The notes below the pieces were generated by a model. The model did no database searches and was not told the origin of the DNA. It was given only the letters and a program-made list of their open reading frames with translations. Below are positions 1-7,190 of a stretch of DNA of 64,000 nucleotides, piece after piece. Each line of letters begins with the position of its first letter. Position 1 is the stretch's first letter. The position numbers and the translations under genes are program-made. The stretch is from NCBI GenBank assembly GCA_965232105.1, contig OZ246956.1:2852001-2916000 (forward strand), in the 5' to 3' direction. Origin of the DNA: Multivorans sp965232105. Lineage in GTDB: Bacteria > Acidobacteriota > Thermoanaerobaculia > Multivoradales > Multivoraceae.

Positions 1-1
1 C

Positions 2-766
2 CTTAGAGCCGACTACATCCTGGCCAATCCGCCGTTCAACGTCTCGGACTGGGGCGGCGAGCGGCTGGCGGAGGACAAGCGCTGGAAGTACGGCGTGCCG
101 CCGAAGCGCAACGCGAACTTCGCCTGGGTCCAGCACATGGTGCACCACCTGGCCCTGGACGGCAGGGCTGGCTTCGTGCTCGCGAACGGTTCCATGTCAT
201 CGGCCCAGTCGGGTGAGGGGAAGATCCGTGCGAACTTGGTGGAGGCGAACCTCGTCGACTGCATGGTCGCTCTTCCCGGCCAGCTCTTCTACTCGACGCA
301 GATACCGGCCTGCCTGTGGTTTCTCGCTCGCGACCGGGGGGACGGCGGCGGCAGTAGTCACGGCCACGCCCGTGAGATCCTCTTCATCGACGCCCGCGAA
401 CTCGGTCGCATGGTCGACCGGACGCACCGCGAACTGACCGCCGAAGACATCGGCTTGATCGCAGCGACGTACCACGCCTGGCGGAGCGGCGACGGCGTGG
501 CGCCCTACGAAGACGAGCCCGGCTTCTGCAAGAGCGCGAGCCTGGAGGAAGTCCGCAAGCACGACCACGTGCTCACTCCGGGCCGCTACGTCGGCTTCAA
601 GCCACCGGAGGAGGACGACGAACCCTTCGAGGACAAGATGAAGCGCCTCACCGCCCAATGGAGAGATCAGCGGGCCGAGGCGGCGAGACTGGACGCGGCG
701 ATCGAGGAGAATCTGCGGGTGCTGGGATTCGGGACGCCATCGGACAAGAGGAGCAGCACGCCGTGA
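2..766 (+). CDS. hsdM: Type I restriction-modification DNA methyltransferase subunit HsdM, C-terminal part (cut by window edge)
   Basis: This is the modification subunit, which methylates adenine at sites chosen by HsdS and forms the M2S and R2M2S complexes. The frame is open from base 2 and begins inside the catalytic domain. NPPF, the N6-adenine methyltransferase motif IV, is visible at fragment residues 9-12, followed by the usual sequence leading to a VLANGSM-type segment. The 254 visible residues end in a helical tail, as in full HsdM proteins. The N-terminal SAM-binding half lies outside the window. The stop overlaps the next start in a GTGA junction at 763-766, so translation is probably coupled. 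The family is clear because hsdS and hsdR follow in the same operon. Confidence 0.93.
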   Translation, partial: LRADYILANPPFNVSDWGGERLAEDKRWKYGVPPKRNANFAWVQHMVHHLALDGRAGFVLANGSMSSAQSGEGKIRANLVEANLVDCMVALPGQLFYSTQIPACLWFLARDRGDGGGSSHGHAREILFIDARELGRMVDRTHRELTAEDIGLIAATYHAWRSGDGVAPYEDEPGFCKSASLEEVRKHDHVLTPGRYVGFKPPEEDDEPFEDKMKRLTAQWRDQRAEAARLDAAIEENLRVLGFGTPSDKRSSTP

Positions 767-1218
767 CTCTCAGTCAGCAGGAGTTCGACGCGATTCTGGC
801 CGACGACACGAAGCGAATCGTCGGCGACATAGAGTGGCAGGACGATGAGGATCACTCTCCCGCGCGGGAGTTCAGGGTTGAGGTGTCGTCAGAAGCCGGC
901 TATCCGCTCTTCGTCAACGGTCGCTGCAACCCCAAGGCGGGCACTCTGTCCTACACGATCGTTCATCGGCAGGTCGGTCGCATCTATGGACTCGATCTGG
1001 GTGCCGAGCACCACAATCCGGATTGCAACTTCGTTGGGGAGAAGCACAAGCATCGGTGGACGGAGGCCTGCCGCGACAAGCAGGCCTACGTTCCCGGCGA
1101 CATCACCGCTTCGTGGACTCAACCGAGAGACGTCTGGGATGAGTTCTGCACCGAGTCGCGGATCGTTCACGATGGCAGTATGGGAGCCTTGAACACACAG
1201 AAGGACCTAGCGCTATGA
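763..1218 (+). CDS. Uncharacterised 151-aa protein coupled to hsdM (possibly DUF6978-like)
   Basis: A 151-residue soluble protein with no signal peptide or membrane segment. I chose the GTG at 763 because it overlaps the hsdM stop and opens with MTLSQQEFDAIL, whereas upstream codons in this frame lie inside hsdM. The middle holds a His/Cys/Trp-rich stretch (HHNPDCNFVGEKHKHRW, about residues 84-100) that could bind metal or nucleic acid; this is only a guess. The stop overlaps the next ATG (ATGA, 1215-1218). The pairing with a DUF1828-type neighbour recalls the small DUF6978 proteins, but I cannot confirm this. Its place between hsdM and the other defence genes suggests an accessory role. Confidence 0.7.
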   Translation: MTLSQQEFDAILADDTKRIVGDIEWQDDEDHSPAREFRVEVSSEAGYPLFVNGRCNPKAGTLSYTIVHRQVGRIYGLDLGAEHHNPDCNFVGEKHKHRWTEACRDKQAYVPGDITASWTQPRDVWDEFCTESRIVHDGSMGALNTQKDLAL

Positions 1219-1994
1219 ACTTCGAGATGCTGTGTTCGTCGATTGCAAGGTCGCTGCCGCCACTCTTTAGCTGTTCGCCTGCGCCTGAGGAGGGAGTAAG
1301 GGTGCGGACGCCACTAATGTATCCCGATGGCGGCGTGGTCGATGTGTTTGTACTCCAGCGCAACGGAGGCTTGACCATCACCGACTTCGGTGAGAGCCTC
1401 GGTTGGCTGCGGACGCAGTCAGTGAGCAGGCGCAGATCGCCCAAACAGAACAGGATGATCGGGGACGTGTGCCAGACCTTGGGGCTCAGACTGGAGCGTG
1501 GTCAGCTCGTTCTGCGCGTAGCTGCGGAAGCTGCGGTCGGGGACTCCGTGCTGAGGGTTGCGCAAGCTGCGGTGCGGGTCTCGGACCTGTGGTTCACTCT
1601 GAGAACCAGGGTCGCCCAGAGTGCCTCAGACGAGGTTCACGAATGGCTGACGGAGCGCCGCATTGCCCACAAGCGCGGTGTGAGCCGACCTGGCCGGTCG
1701 GGGCGGCAATGGACCATCGACTTCGAGACGCACACGGACGAGCGAACCGCGCTTGTGTTCTTGCTCAGTACAGGTTCCCGTGGCGCCGCTCGACGGATCA
1801 CCGAGCATGTCGTCGCCGGATGCGTCGATCTCAGCCACCTCCAGAAGGGTCGGCAGAAACTGACGCTGGTTTCCTTGTTCGACGACACCCAGGATTTCTG
1901 GCGCAAAGAGGACTTCCAACTCGTCGAGCAACAGTCCGAAGTCGCGCTCTGGTCGTCTCCTGAACGGTTCGAGCGACTTCTTCTGGCAGCGTGA
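1215..1994 (+). CDS. DUF1828-like N-terminal domain protein in the RM operon
   Basis: A 259-residue soluble protein. The first 70 residues carry the pattern of DUF1828: a TPLMYPDGGVVDVFV segment, then ITDFGESLGWL. DUF1828 proteins are uncharacterised and usually have a variable C-terminal part such as DUF1829; the C-terminal half here (WTIDFET, then a long alpha/beta stretch) is not one I recognise. The ATG overlaps the previous stop by 4 nt. About 115 nt separate its stop from the ApeA-like start. It is probably an accessory defence gene, on the evidence of context only. Confidence 0.7.
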   Translation: MNFEMLCSSIARSLPPLFSCSPAPEEGVRVRTPLMYPDGGVVDVFVLQRNGGLTITDFGESLGWLRTQSVSRRRSPKQNRMIGDVCQTLGLRLERGQLVLRVAAEAAVGDSVLRVAQAAVRVSDLWFTLRTRVAQSASDEVHEWLTERRIAHKRGVSRPGRSGRQWTIDFETHTDERTALVFLLSTGSRGAARRITEHVVAGCVDLSHLQKGRQKLTLVSLFDDTQDFWRKEDFQLVEQQSEVALWSSPERFERLLLAA

Positions 1995-2094
1995 AGTTCG
2001 GCGCGCAGTCGCCGACTCTTGGGGCTGTCCGACCCCGCAGGAGGCTCCAAGGGATCGACTCTGCGTGGCTCGACTGGCACGGGCCACCGTGCGC

Positions 2095-2100
2095 AAGGAG
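2095..2100 (+). promoter_or_regulatory. Shine-Dalgarno site deciding the ApeA-like start
   Basis: AAGGAG lies 8 nt upstream of the GTG at 2109. It supports that codon as the start of the ApeA-like gene rather than an earlier in-frame codon. Confidence 0.6.
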
Positions 2101-2108
2101 AAGTAGCT

Positions 2109-2213
2109 GTGACTTCTGATGGCGGTTCTGAGACTTTTCGCGGGAGGTTCTGGTTGCCGGCCGAGGAGGTGCGGGAGTCCGACTGTGTGAACGGGAAGCT
2201 CATCATCAGCGCT
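2109..2213 (+). pseudogene. ApeA-like HEPN anti-phage gene, 5' fragment, interrupted by IS
   Basis: The first 35 codons of a gene whose remainder starts at 4917. The visible sequence, FRGRFWLPAEE followed by NGKLIISA, resembles the opening beta-strands of the ApeA N-terminal domain (a GRFWLP segment, then a G.L.I strand). Removing the element at 2214-4910 and one copy of the flanking AGCGCT joins this frame directly to the right-hand fragment without a shift, giving about 462 residues. ApeA proteins are HEPN ribonuclease-type abortive-infection effectors. As it stands this fragment reads 6 codons into the element and stops at 2229-2231. Confidence 0.75.
2208..2213. repeat. Target-site duplication, left copy (AGCGCT)
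   Basis: AGCGCT occurs immediately outside both ends of the element (2208-2213 and 4911-4916). Using one copy restores the reading frame of the broken gene. IS1595-family elements usually duplicate 8 bp, so the 6-bp match is short. The hexamer is itself a palindrome, and the flanks TC and GA extend it as an inverted rather than a direct repeat. Confidence 0.6.
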
Positions 2214-2237
2214 GGGGGATTATATCTGTAGGTTGAC
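2214..2237. repeat. Left terminal inverted repeat of the IS
   Basis: 24-bp end, inverted copy of 4887-4910 with one mismatch (T at 2227 against C in the other copy read outward-in). Confidence 0.85.
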
Positions 2238-2246
2238 CGCAACCTG

Positions 2247-2375
2247 TCACGCCTCGCCCTTCTTCGCGGCCTTGACCGGCTTCGCACGGTCCTTCATCAG
2301 TAGCACCTTGGCGACCTGTTCGGGTGTTGCGCCGTTGTAGTTCGCCTTGCGGCCCTTCTTGCGAGGCTTCTTCAT
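2247..2375 (-). CDS. 42-aa lysine-rich passenger protein of the IS
   Basis: A short basic protein starting MKKPRKKGRKANY and containing the segment ATPEQVAKVLL, with a KAAKKGEA tail. Its ATG (2375-2373) overlaps the methyltransferase stop (2374-2372) as ATGA, so it is likely translated by coupling. The lysine and arginine content suggests nucleic-acid binding, an inference from composition only. The ordered NYNGATPEQVAKVLL core argues for a real small protein rather than noise. It lies between the methyltransferase and the left inverted repeat. Confidence 0.6.
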   Translation of the reverse strand: MKKPRKKGRKANYNGATPEQVAKVLLMKDRAKPVKAAKKGEA

Positions 2376-3766
2376 CGTCTCCCTTCCCAGATAGCGCCAT
2401 AGTCCGCCTTCATCTCGGCGACGAAGTGGGCTTGCGACTTCGTTCCCTTCCGGCGATTACAGGCGTTGCAGAGTAGTTGCAGGTTGTCAAGGTGGTCAGT
2501 GCCACCTTTCGATGCAGGAATGATGTGATCGACCTCAAAGTTGCGGAACGGAAAGACGACGCGGCAACCCGCGCAGCGACCTTCCTGCTTGCCGAACAGC
2601 GTGTGCTTGTGGGTCCGGTAGTGCGGAACCGGCCCCTGGTCGGTTCGCTTCGGCAGGTCGGTCCGATGATGGATCGAACCGAAGATGCCCTTCTCCTTGT
2701 GCAGCCTCGACTTCACCAGTTCGGCCGCGAGCGGCGACAAGTCGATCCCGACCCACTGGCGGTTCAGTGAGTCCGCCGACACGAGCGCCGTCGCGCAACC
2801 GCAGAACGGATCGAACACGACATCGTTCTCGTTGCTGCTCGCTTCGATGATCCGGTCCAGTAGCGCGAGCGGCTTCTGAGTCGGATAGCCGACCCGCTCC
2901 TTCGCGTGGGTCTGAACCGGCAGAACGTCAACGATCACGTCGGTAACAGGCTGGCCGGAAGTCGGCAACAGGTAGCGCTTGAACCGGGGGATAGAACCTC
3001 GCAGCGGCCAATAGATCAAGCCTTGCGAGTTGAGGACTTCCAGCCGCTCTCTCGCCTTCAGGTCCGCGTATCCAACCGGGAACTCGAACCACGGCGGCAG
3101 CGCCCTGTCGGGCGGGACCTCCCAATGCCGCGACTTCTCGGTTGGATCGACGTTCCGCCACGGTTTGCCGGTGTCGCCCGTGCGCGTTCCCGGTCCTGTC
3201 AGGTCTCCGACTTGGAAACGTCCTTTGTCGTCTTCGTAGCGAAAGAACTTGCTGATGTAGTCGGGATCAAGAGGTTGCAGCGTGCGGTTCCATGTCGGCT
3301 TCTCGCCGTAGTAGAGCAGCGTGTCATGAACCGGCCCCCACCGTTTGGCGCGGTTGTGGCTGGACGTGCGTTTCCACACGATCTCGTTGCGGTAGTTCTT
3401 TGCTCCGAACACGGTGTCCATCATCATCTTGAGGTAGTGGCTCGCGGTCGGGTCACAGTGCAGGTAGACCGAGCCGTTCGGCTTGAGGATGCGGCGCATC
3501 TCCAACAGCCGAACCGCCATCATGATGAGGTAGGACTTCATGCCCGCACCGTGCGCGTCGCCAGTCGCGTTCAGAATCGAGTACAGCGCCGGTTGTTGCT
3601 CCGCGATCTCGCCGTGCCACGCTTCGTCCACGTCGCTCAAGGTCCAAGTGTCCTTGAACGAGGCTCCTGCCGCTTCGCTTCCGATGGGTGCCGCGTAGTC
3701 CTGGTTGGAGTTGAACGGAGGATCGAGGTAGATCAGGTCCACCGACTCCGAGTTCATGCCCCGCAT
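2372..3766 (-). CDS. Site-specific DNA methyltransferase with C-terminal HNH domain (IS passenger)
   Basis: A beta-type adenine or cytosine-N4 DNA methyltransferase: DPPFNS (motif IV) at residues 15-20, and a PTQKP...FDPFCGCAT (motif I) segment near 290-320. After about residue 390 comes a zinc/HNH module (CAGC, DHIIPASKGGTDHLDNLQ, then CNAC). The 464-residue span is counted from the first ATG. However, the open frame continues upstream through EPNWKNRTLWTGDN, which is typical of the N-terminus of this family, to an ATT at 3835-3833. No ATG, GTG or TTG lies between that segment and the transposase end, so the true start is unclear. The HNH domain could make it a self-contained restriction-modification-like or homing protein. 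It is the middle gene of the element. Confidence 0.85.
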   Translation of the reverse strand: MRGMNSESVDLIYLDPPFNSNQDYAAPIGSEAAGASFKDTWTLSDVDEAWHGEIAEQQPALYSILNATGDAHGAGMKSYLIMMAVRLLEMRRILKPNGSVYLHCDPTASHYLKMMMDTVFGAKNYRNEIVWKRTSSHNRAKRWGPVHDTLLYYGEKPTWNRTLQPLDPDYISKFFRYEDDKGRFQVGDLTGPGTRTGDTGKPWRNVDPTEKSRHWEVPPDRALPPWFEFPVGYADLKARERLEVLNSQGLIYWPLRGSIPRFKRYLLPTSGQPVTDVIVDVLPVQTHAKERVGYPTQKPLALLDRIIEASSNENDVVFDPFCGCATALVSADSLNRQWVGIDLSPLAAELVKSRLHKEKGIFGSIHHRTDLPKRTDQGPVPHYRTHKHTLFGKQEGRCAGCRVVFPFRNFEVDHIIPASKGGTDHLDNLQLLCNACNRRKGTKSQAHFVAEMKADYGAIWEGRR

Positions 3767-3848
3767 GACTTCGAGGTTGTCGCCGGTCCAGAGCGTGCGG
3801 TTCTTCCAGTTCGGCTCCGAAGTTGCAGGGACAATTCCGGCCCGGTCG

Positions 3849-4832
3849 TCACGCCGCTGCTTCCCGTGCGCCGGACGGCAGGCCGTTGTCGGCGATCAGG
3901 TCACGGTATTGGAGGCGCTTGCCCGCCAGCCCCTCGGTGACGGACGCCATTTGCGCCAGCGTGTCGAGGTCGCGGAAGTTGTGACGACCTGCGAACTGGT
4001 TGACGTAGCGCTGTAGGTGCTTCGGGCTGAGCTTGTGGTACACGCCCTTGTGAGCGCGCTTGAGCATCGACCAGAACGACTCGATCGAGTTCGTGTGAAC
4101 TCGGTCGGCGACGTACTCGCCGACCGAGTGCTTGACCGTCTCGTGGTTCGGCAGGCCCCGGTAGGCACTCGCGTCATCGGTGAAGACCTCCGCGCCCTCC
4201 GCCGCGTGCTCGTTCACGAATCCCTTGAGTGTTTCGCCGTCCGTGCGGCGGACCACGCGGGCCGTGACCTTGCCGGTAGCGCGGTCCTTCGCGCCCACCA
4301 CGGCCGTCTTGCCGACACCGCCGCGGCCTTCGTGCTTCCGCTCCGATTCGTGCTTGTTCTTCTCCAAACCGCCGACGTAGGTTTCATCGACCTCTACCGG
4401 CCCCTCGAACCGCACCGTCGGCCCCGAGTCGCTGAACTCGCGGATGCGCTGCAACATGAACCACGCGGTCTTCTGCGTCACGCCCAGGTCACGGTGAATC
4501 TTCATGCTCGACACGCCCTTGAGGCTTGTTGTGTCGAGGTAGATCGCGTACAGCCACTTGAGCAGAGGCAGCTTCGACCGCGCCATGACGGTACCGGTCT
4601 TGACCGAGAAGTACCGCTTGCAGTCCCGGCAGCGGTACGGCATCTTCGCGTGGCTGCATTCGTGGTTGTTGTCGGTGCCGCAGTGCGGGCAGAACCGCTC
4701 GCCGCCCGGCCAGACAATCGCCTCGAACCACTGCCGCGCCGCCGCTTCGTCGGGGAACATCCGCTGCAAGTCGAACAGCGTCACGCCGCGCCGATGGGCC
4801 TTGCCGGGTGCCTTCAATTCTGTGTCGTTCAT
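3849..4832 (-). CDS. IS1595-family (ISXO2-like) transposase
   Basis: A 327-residue DDE transposase. An N-terminal zinc ribbon is visible (C48/C51 in CPHC, C68/C71 in CRDC). The catalytic acids are D149 in VDETYVGG, D219 in FTDD and E251 in NSIESFWSMLKR, as in the DDE_Tnp_IS1595 domain. The length is normal and the frame is unbroken, so it is probably functional. It is the first gene of the element, read outward-in from the right end and antisense to the host operon. A GAGGGAG sequence precedes the ATG. Confidence 0.95.
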   Translation of the reverse strand: MNDTELKAPGKAHRRGVTLFDLQRMFPDEAAARQWFEAIVWPGGERFCPHCGTDNNHECSHAKMPYRCRDCKRYFSVKTGTVMARSKLPLLKWLYAIYLDTTSLKGVSSMKIHRDLGVTQKTAWFMLQRIREFSDSGPTVRFEGPVEVDETYVGGLEKNKHESERKHEGRGGVGKTAVVGAKDRATGKVTARVVRRTDGETLKGFVNEHAAEGAEVFTDDASAYRGLPNHETVKHSVGEYVADRVHTNSIESFWSMLKRAHKGVYHKLSPKHLQRYVNQFAGRHNFRDLDTLAQMASVTEGLAGKRLQYRDLIADNGLPSGAREAAA

Positions 4833-4862
4833 CGTCTTTCTCCCTCAACCGTTGTACATAGA

Positions 4863-4891
4863 ACGGTAACAGGGAACGGGGCGCTTGTCAA
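4863..4891 (-). promoter_or_regulatory. Candidate transposase promoter with its -35 box in the terminal repeat
   Basis: On the minus strand TTGACA (4891-4886) is followed after 17 nt by TACCGT (4868-4863), about 30 nt before the transposase ATG. The -35 hexamer is perfect and lies mostly inside the right terminal repeat; the -10 is weak (3 of 6). Confidence 0.5.
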
Positions 4892-4910
4892 CCTACGGAT
4901 ATAATCCCCC
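4887..4910. repeat. Right terminal inverted repeat of the IS
   Basis: 24-bp inverted copy of 2214-2237, 23 of 24 identical. Confidence 0.85.
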
Positions 4911-4916
4911 AGCGCT
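4911..4916. repeat. Target-site duplication, right copy (AGCGCT)
   Basis: Second copy of the hexamer at 2208-2213, directly outside the right end of the element. Confidence 0.6.
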
Positions 4917-6200
4917 GAGAGTGCCACATTGATCCTGGGGGGCGATCTTCTCGTGAGTCAGTTCGACATGTTCCCTGACATCCGGGAACGGTGGGAAACA
5001 CGCCTCGTAGGCGCGGTCGGCACTGAGACCTATGTGAGCATCAGTGGATGTCACCGCAGGGAGACCGCCTACTTCACGTTTGGTTCGGAGCCACACCTGA
5101 CCTTCACCGTCACCGGTCTGGCCTTGATCAGCAGAGATGTCAATCTCGTAGCCCCCGATTCACCGCTTGCTCACGAGCTCCATTTCGAGGTGGACGGGCT
5201 TGCCGAGTGGTTTGCCAGGCCGCTGGGCCACCCGTCGGCACAGGTTCCTTGGGCGATGGGCGTGCCTAGCGAATCGCCTACGCAGGTGACGGCCGATTGC
5301 GATCGACGAGACTGCGCTGCGACGATCGCGAAAGGCCTTTCTCTTACCGTGCAGAATCGTCTCTATTGGGGTGATGATGGACTCTTCGGGTTGAGGATCC
5401 GGCAAGCCGCCGTAGCAACCATCACGTCCTCCACCCTTGTCGATCCGATGAGACTATGGGAGGCTGGCCGTCACTTCGCCGACTTTATCCGGTTCGTTTC
5501 TGGCGAGAAGTGTCGCCTCCATGGTGCGGTCTTCTATCGGCATGACCGGGAACTGCCGGAACGCTACGCTGCTGCCCCGAGGGTCGGCATGGGTGTGTTG
5601 AATCGCAGTCCTCGGCACCGGCTGCAAGGTTGGGGAGACATGCTCATACGGCAGAGAGACATTGAGGGCCACGAGCCAGGGATCTTGGCGGGTTGGTTCC
5701 GCGAGCGTGCTGAGAATCGGTATGCGGTCGACCTTCTCGATCACATCATGACGCGCGGGGCTCGCACTGATGCGGGCATCGTCCTGATGGTCGGAGCTAT
5801 TCAGAAGCTCGTCGTACCGGAGGACGGTCACGTTCCCCATGAGGACTGCAGGCGGAAGCAGAAGTTCCAGCCGTATGAGAAGTTCCTTCGCGATGTAGGG
5901 TTGGAGTCTTGGGGGATTGATGTCGTCGCGATGGGCAAGCGGTTGTCCGATCTTCGCGGAAAGCCCGCTCACGGCGATCCGCTGCCAGCAGAACCAGACG
6001 TCGTTTCGACGTTTCGCTTTGTCGCTGCTGCTCTGAGGATCTACTTCCTTCGCAAGATGGGATTCTCCGAGGACCAGTGCCATCGAATCGCCATACGCAA
6101 TCGTGGGCTCCGCGAGGCACTTCAGTTGCCAGACCCTGAGGGGCCAGACTGGAAAGAGATGAATGAGGACGGCTGGATCATGGACGGTGGAGACACGTGA
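4917..6200 (+). pseudogene. ApeA-like HEPN anti-phage gene, 3' fragment, interrupted by IS
   Basis: 427 codons that continue the frame of 2109-2213 across the IS. The first part is a beta-rich N-terminal domain; the C-terminal part is helical with LSDLRGKPAHGD. There R343 and H348 (numbered from a TTG at 4929) form an RX4H HEPN nuclease motif at 5955-5972. This matches the ApeA layout of an N-terminal sensing domain and a C-terminal HEPN domain, whose known role is abortive infection through RNA cleavage. Restart from the TTG at 4929 is possible, but it would lack the first strands. The stop overlaps the next GTG by 4 nt (6197-6200). Function is probably lost in this cell line unless the element excises precisely. 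Confidence 0.75.
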
Positions 6201-6402
6201 GCACCGACGAGCGACCGCTGTTCGAGGCGTTCTACGGTGCCCTGTTGGTCGTCCATCCGGTGCTTGTCGACCAAGTCCGTCGTGGATTGAGCGGCTCGGT
6301 TCCGACGATTCGTTGCAGCGTGTCCTGGAGTGTGTGCGGAGTGTCGCGGTTGTTGGGCCGACACTTGAGTTCGTGCGTGTCGGAAGACGGCACGTCTGCT
6401 GA
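6197..6402 (+). pseudogene. Possible frameshifted small gene after the ApeA-like gene
   Basis: A GTG overlaps the ApeA-like stop and opens MSTDERPLFEAFYGALLVVH, which looks like coding sequence. After about residue 28 that frame turns into Ser/Cys/Arg-rich shadow-like sequence. A neighbouring frame instead continues plausibly (WIERLGSDDSLQRVLECVRS) to a TGA at 6400-6402. A single-base shift near 6280 would join the two into a protein of about 68 residues. I do not recognise it. It could be decay or a sequencing error. Confidence 0.3.
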
Positions 6403-6524
6403 GGTGCGAGCAGGCGCTCGCACTGCGGAAGGCACCATCGAAGGTAAGCTCAGCGCGGACGTGCCGCCGGGTACGGAACAGCATCATGAGGCACGCTGGC
6501 TTCCGGAGGTGGGACGTCCGGTGA
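6403..6524 (+). pseudogene. Decayed hicA toxin remnant upstream of hicB
   Basis: Pieces of a HicA-like mRNA interferase appear in three frames in the correct order: RRSHCGRHH (compare the HicA GSHRQ..H core), then GKLSADVPPGT, then NSIMRHAGFRRWDVR followed by a TGA at 6522-6524. That TGA overlaps the hicB GTG, as in a normal hicAB pair. At least two frameshifts separate the pieces and no N-terminal start is visible, so the toxin is probably dead. Recognition rests on short motifs, so confidence is moderate. Confidence 0.5.
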
Positions 6525-6745
6525 AGTACATGATCGTGATCGAGAAGACGCCGAGAAGCTACGGCGCTTATGTGCCCGATGTTCCTGGTTGCGTGGCCGC
6601 GGCTGAGACCCGTTCCGAGGTCATCCAACTTATGCGGGAGGCGCTCGCTGTTCACCTTGAAGGTCCGCGCGAGGATGGCGCCTCGATTCCGTTACCACAG
6701 GCATCAGCCGTGGAAGTGGAGCTCGGGGTGGCCGCTACGGCGTAG
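6521..6745 (+). CDS. hicB: HicB-family antitoxin
   Basis: A 74-residue protein with the HicB fold pattern: MKYMIVIEKTPRSYGAYVPD, VPGCVAAAETRSEVIQLMREA, then the closing ALAVHLEG segment. HicB normally neutralises the HicA ribonuclease. I chose the GTG at 6521 because GGAGGT lies 11 nt upstream (6504-6509) and the HicB domain begins there. The C-terminal DNA-binding domain of longer HicB proteins is absent, as is common in the short form. The upstream hicA appears broken, so this may be an orphan antitoxin kept in the operon. Confidence 0.8.
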   Translation: MKYMIVIEKTPRSYGAYVPDVPGCVAAAETRSEVIQLMREALAVHLEGPREDGASIPLPQASAVEVELGVAATA

Positions 6746-6767
6746 AAGAAGGCTTAGCGCGCGTTCT

Positions 6768-7190
6768 GTGGGTATCGACACGACGTTTCTGAGAAGCCGT
6801 CTCGACCGGCTGGGTGCCTGCCTCGACGCTCTCGATGACGCCGAGGACGCGACCGCGCGCGGCCTCGCCGGAGGGGTCTGCGCCGAGTACTTCGAAGTGG
6901 CCCTCGAACAGAGCGGCAAGCTGCTGAGGAAGAGCCTGCGGCCGTGGTTCGCGAGCAATCGCCAGGCGGACCGCCTCACCTTCAGGGACGTCTTCCGGCA
7001 TGCGGCGAAGCGCGGCCTGATCGATGTCGAGGCCGGAGAGCGTTGGCTCGGCTACCGGGATGCCGTGGACGGTCTCGTTGACGAGGAAGACGGCGGTTCG
7101 TTCGAGGCGGCTGCGATCGACCTCCTCCGGGACTTTCTCGTCGATGCCAGGGCGGTCGCGGATACGATCGACGACGCACCCCGTGAGTGA
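6768..7190 (+). CDS. HepT/HI0074-like HEPN protein lacking the RX4HXY motif
   Basis: A 140-residue all-helical protein like the HEPN partner of minimal nucleotidyltransferases (HI0074/HepT family): EYFEVALEQSGKLLRK, then FRDVFRHAAKRGLID, EAGERWLGYRD and a C-terminal helix. Active relatives have R-N-x-x-x-H-x-Y after the W..Y/RD segment. Here R97 is followed by DAVDGLVDEED with no His, so the ribonuclease site seems lost. The GTG at 6768 gives the normal family length. The stop overlaps the next gene's GTG region (7183-7190), which encodes the partner nucleotidyltransferase fused to HsdS. Confidence 0.8.
   Translation: MGIDTTFLRSRLDRLGACLDALDDAEDATARGLAGGVCAEYFEVALEQSGKLLRKSLRPWFASNRQADRLTFRDVFRHAAKRGLIDVEAGERWLGYRDAVDGLVDEEDGGSFEAAAIDLLRDFLVDARAVADTIDDAPRE

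Larger units (their letters stand above)
2214..4910 (-). mobile_element. IS1595-family element with passenger genes, 2697 bp
   Basis: The element is bounded by 24-bp terminal inverted repeats at 2214-2237 and 4887-4910 that match at 23 of 24 positions (GGGGGATTATATC, then T or C, then GTAGGTTGAC). It holds three genes on the minus strand: a DDE transposase of ISXO2/IS1595 type, a DNA methyltransferase fused to an HNH domain, and a 42-residue basic protein. Passenger genes are known in parts of the IS1595 family. It is inserted antisense in the defence operon, inside the ApeA-like gene. The nearly perfect ends and open transposase suggest a recent, possibly still active copy. Confidence 0.85.

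Noticed and set aside
2206..2400. Minus-strand 64-codon frame across the left IS end
   Set aside because: It overlaps the inverted repeat and the real 42-codon gene in another frame; its composition is that of a shadow.
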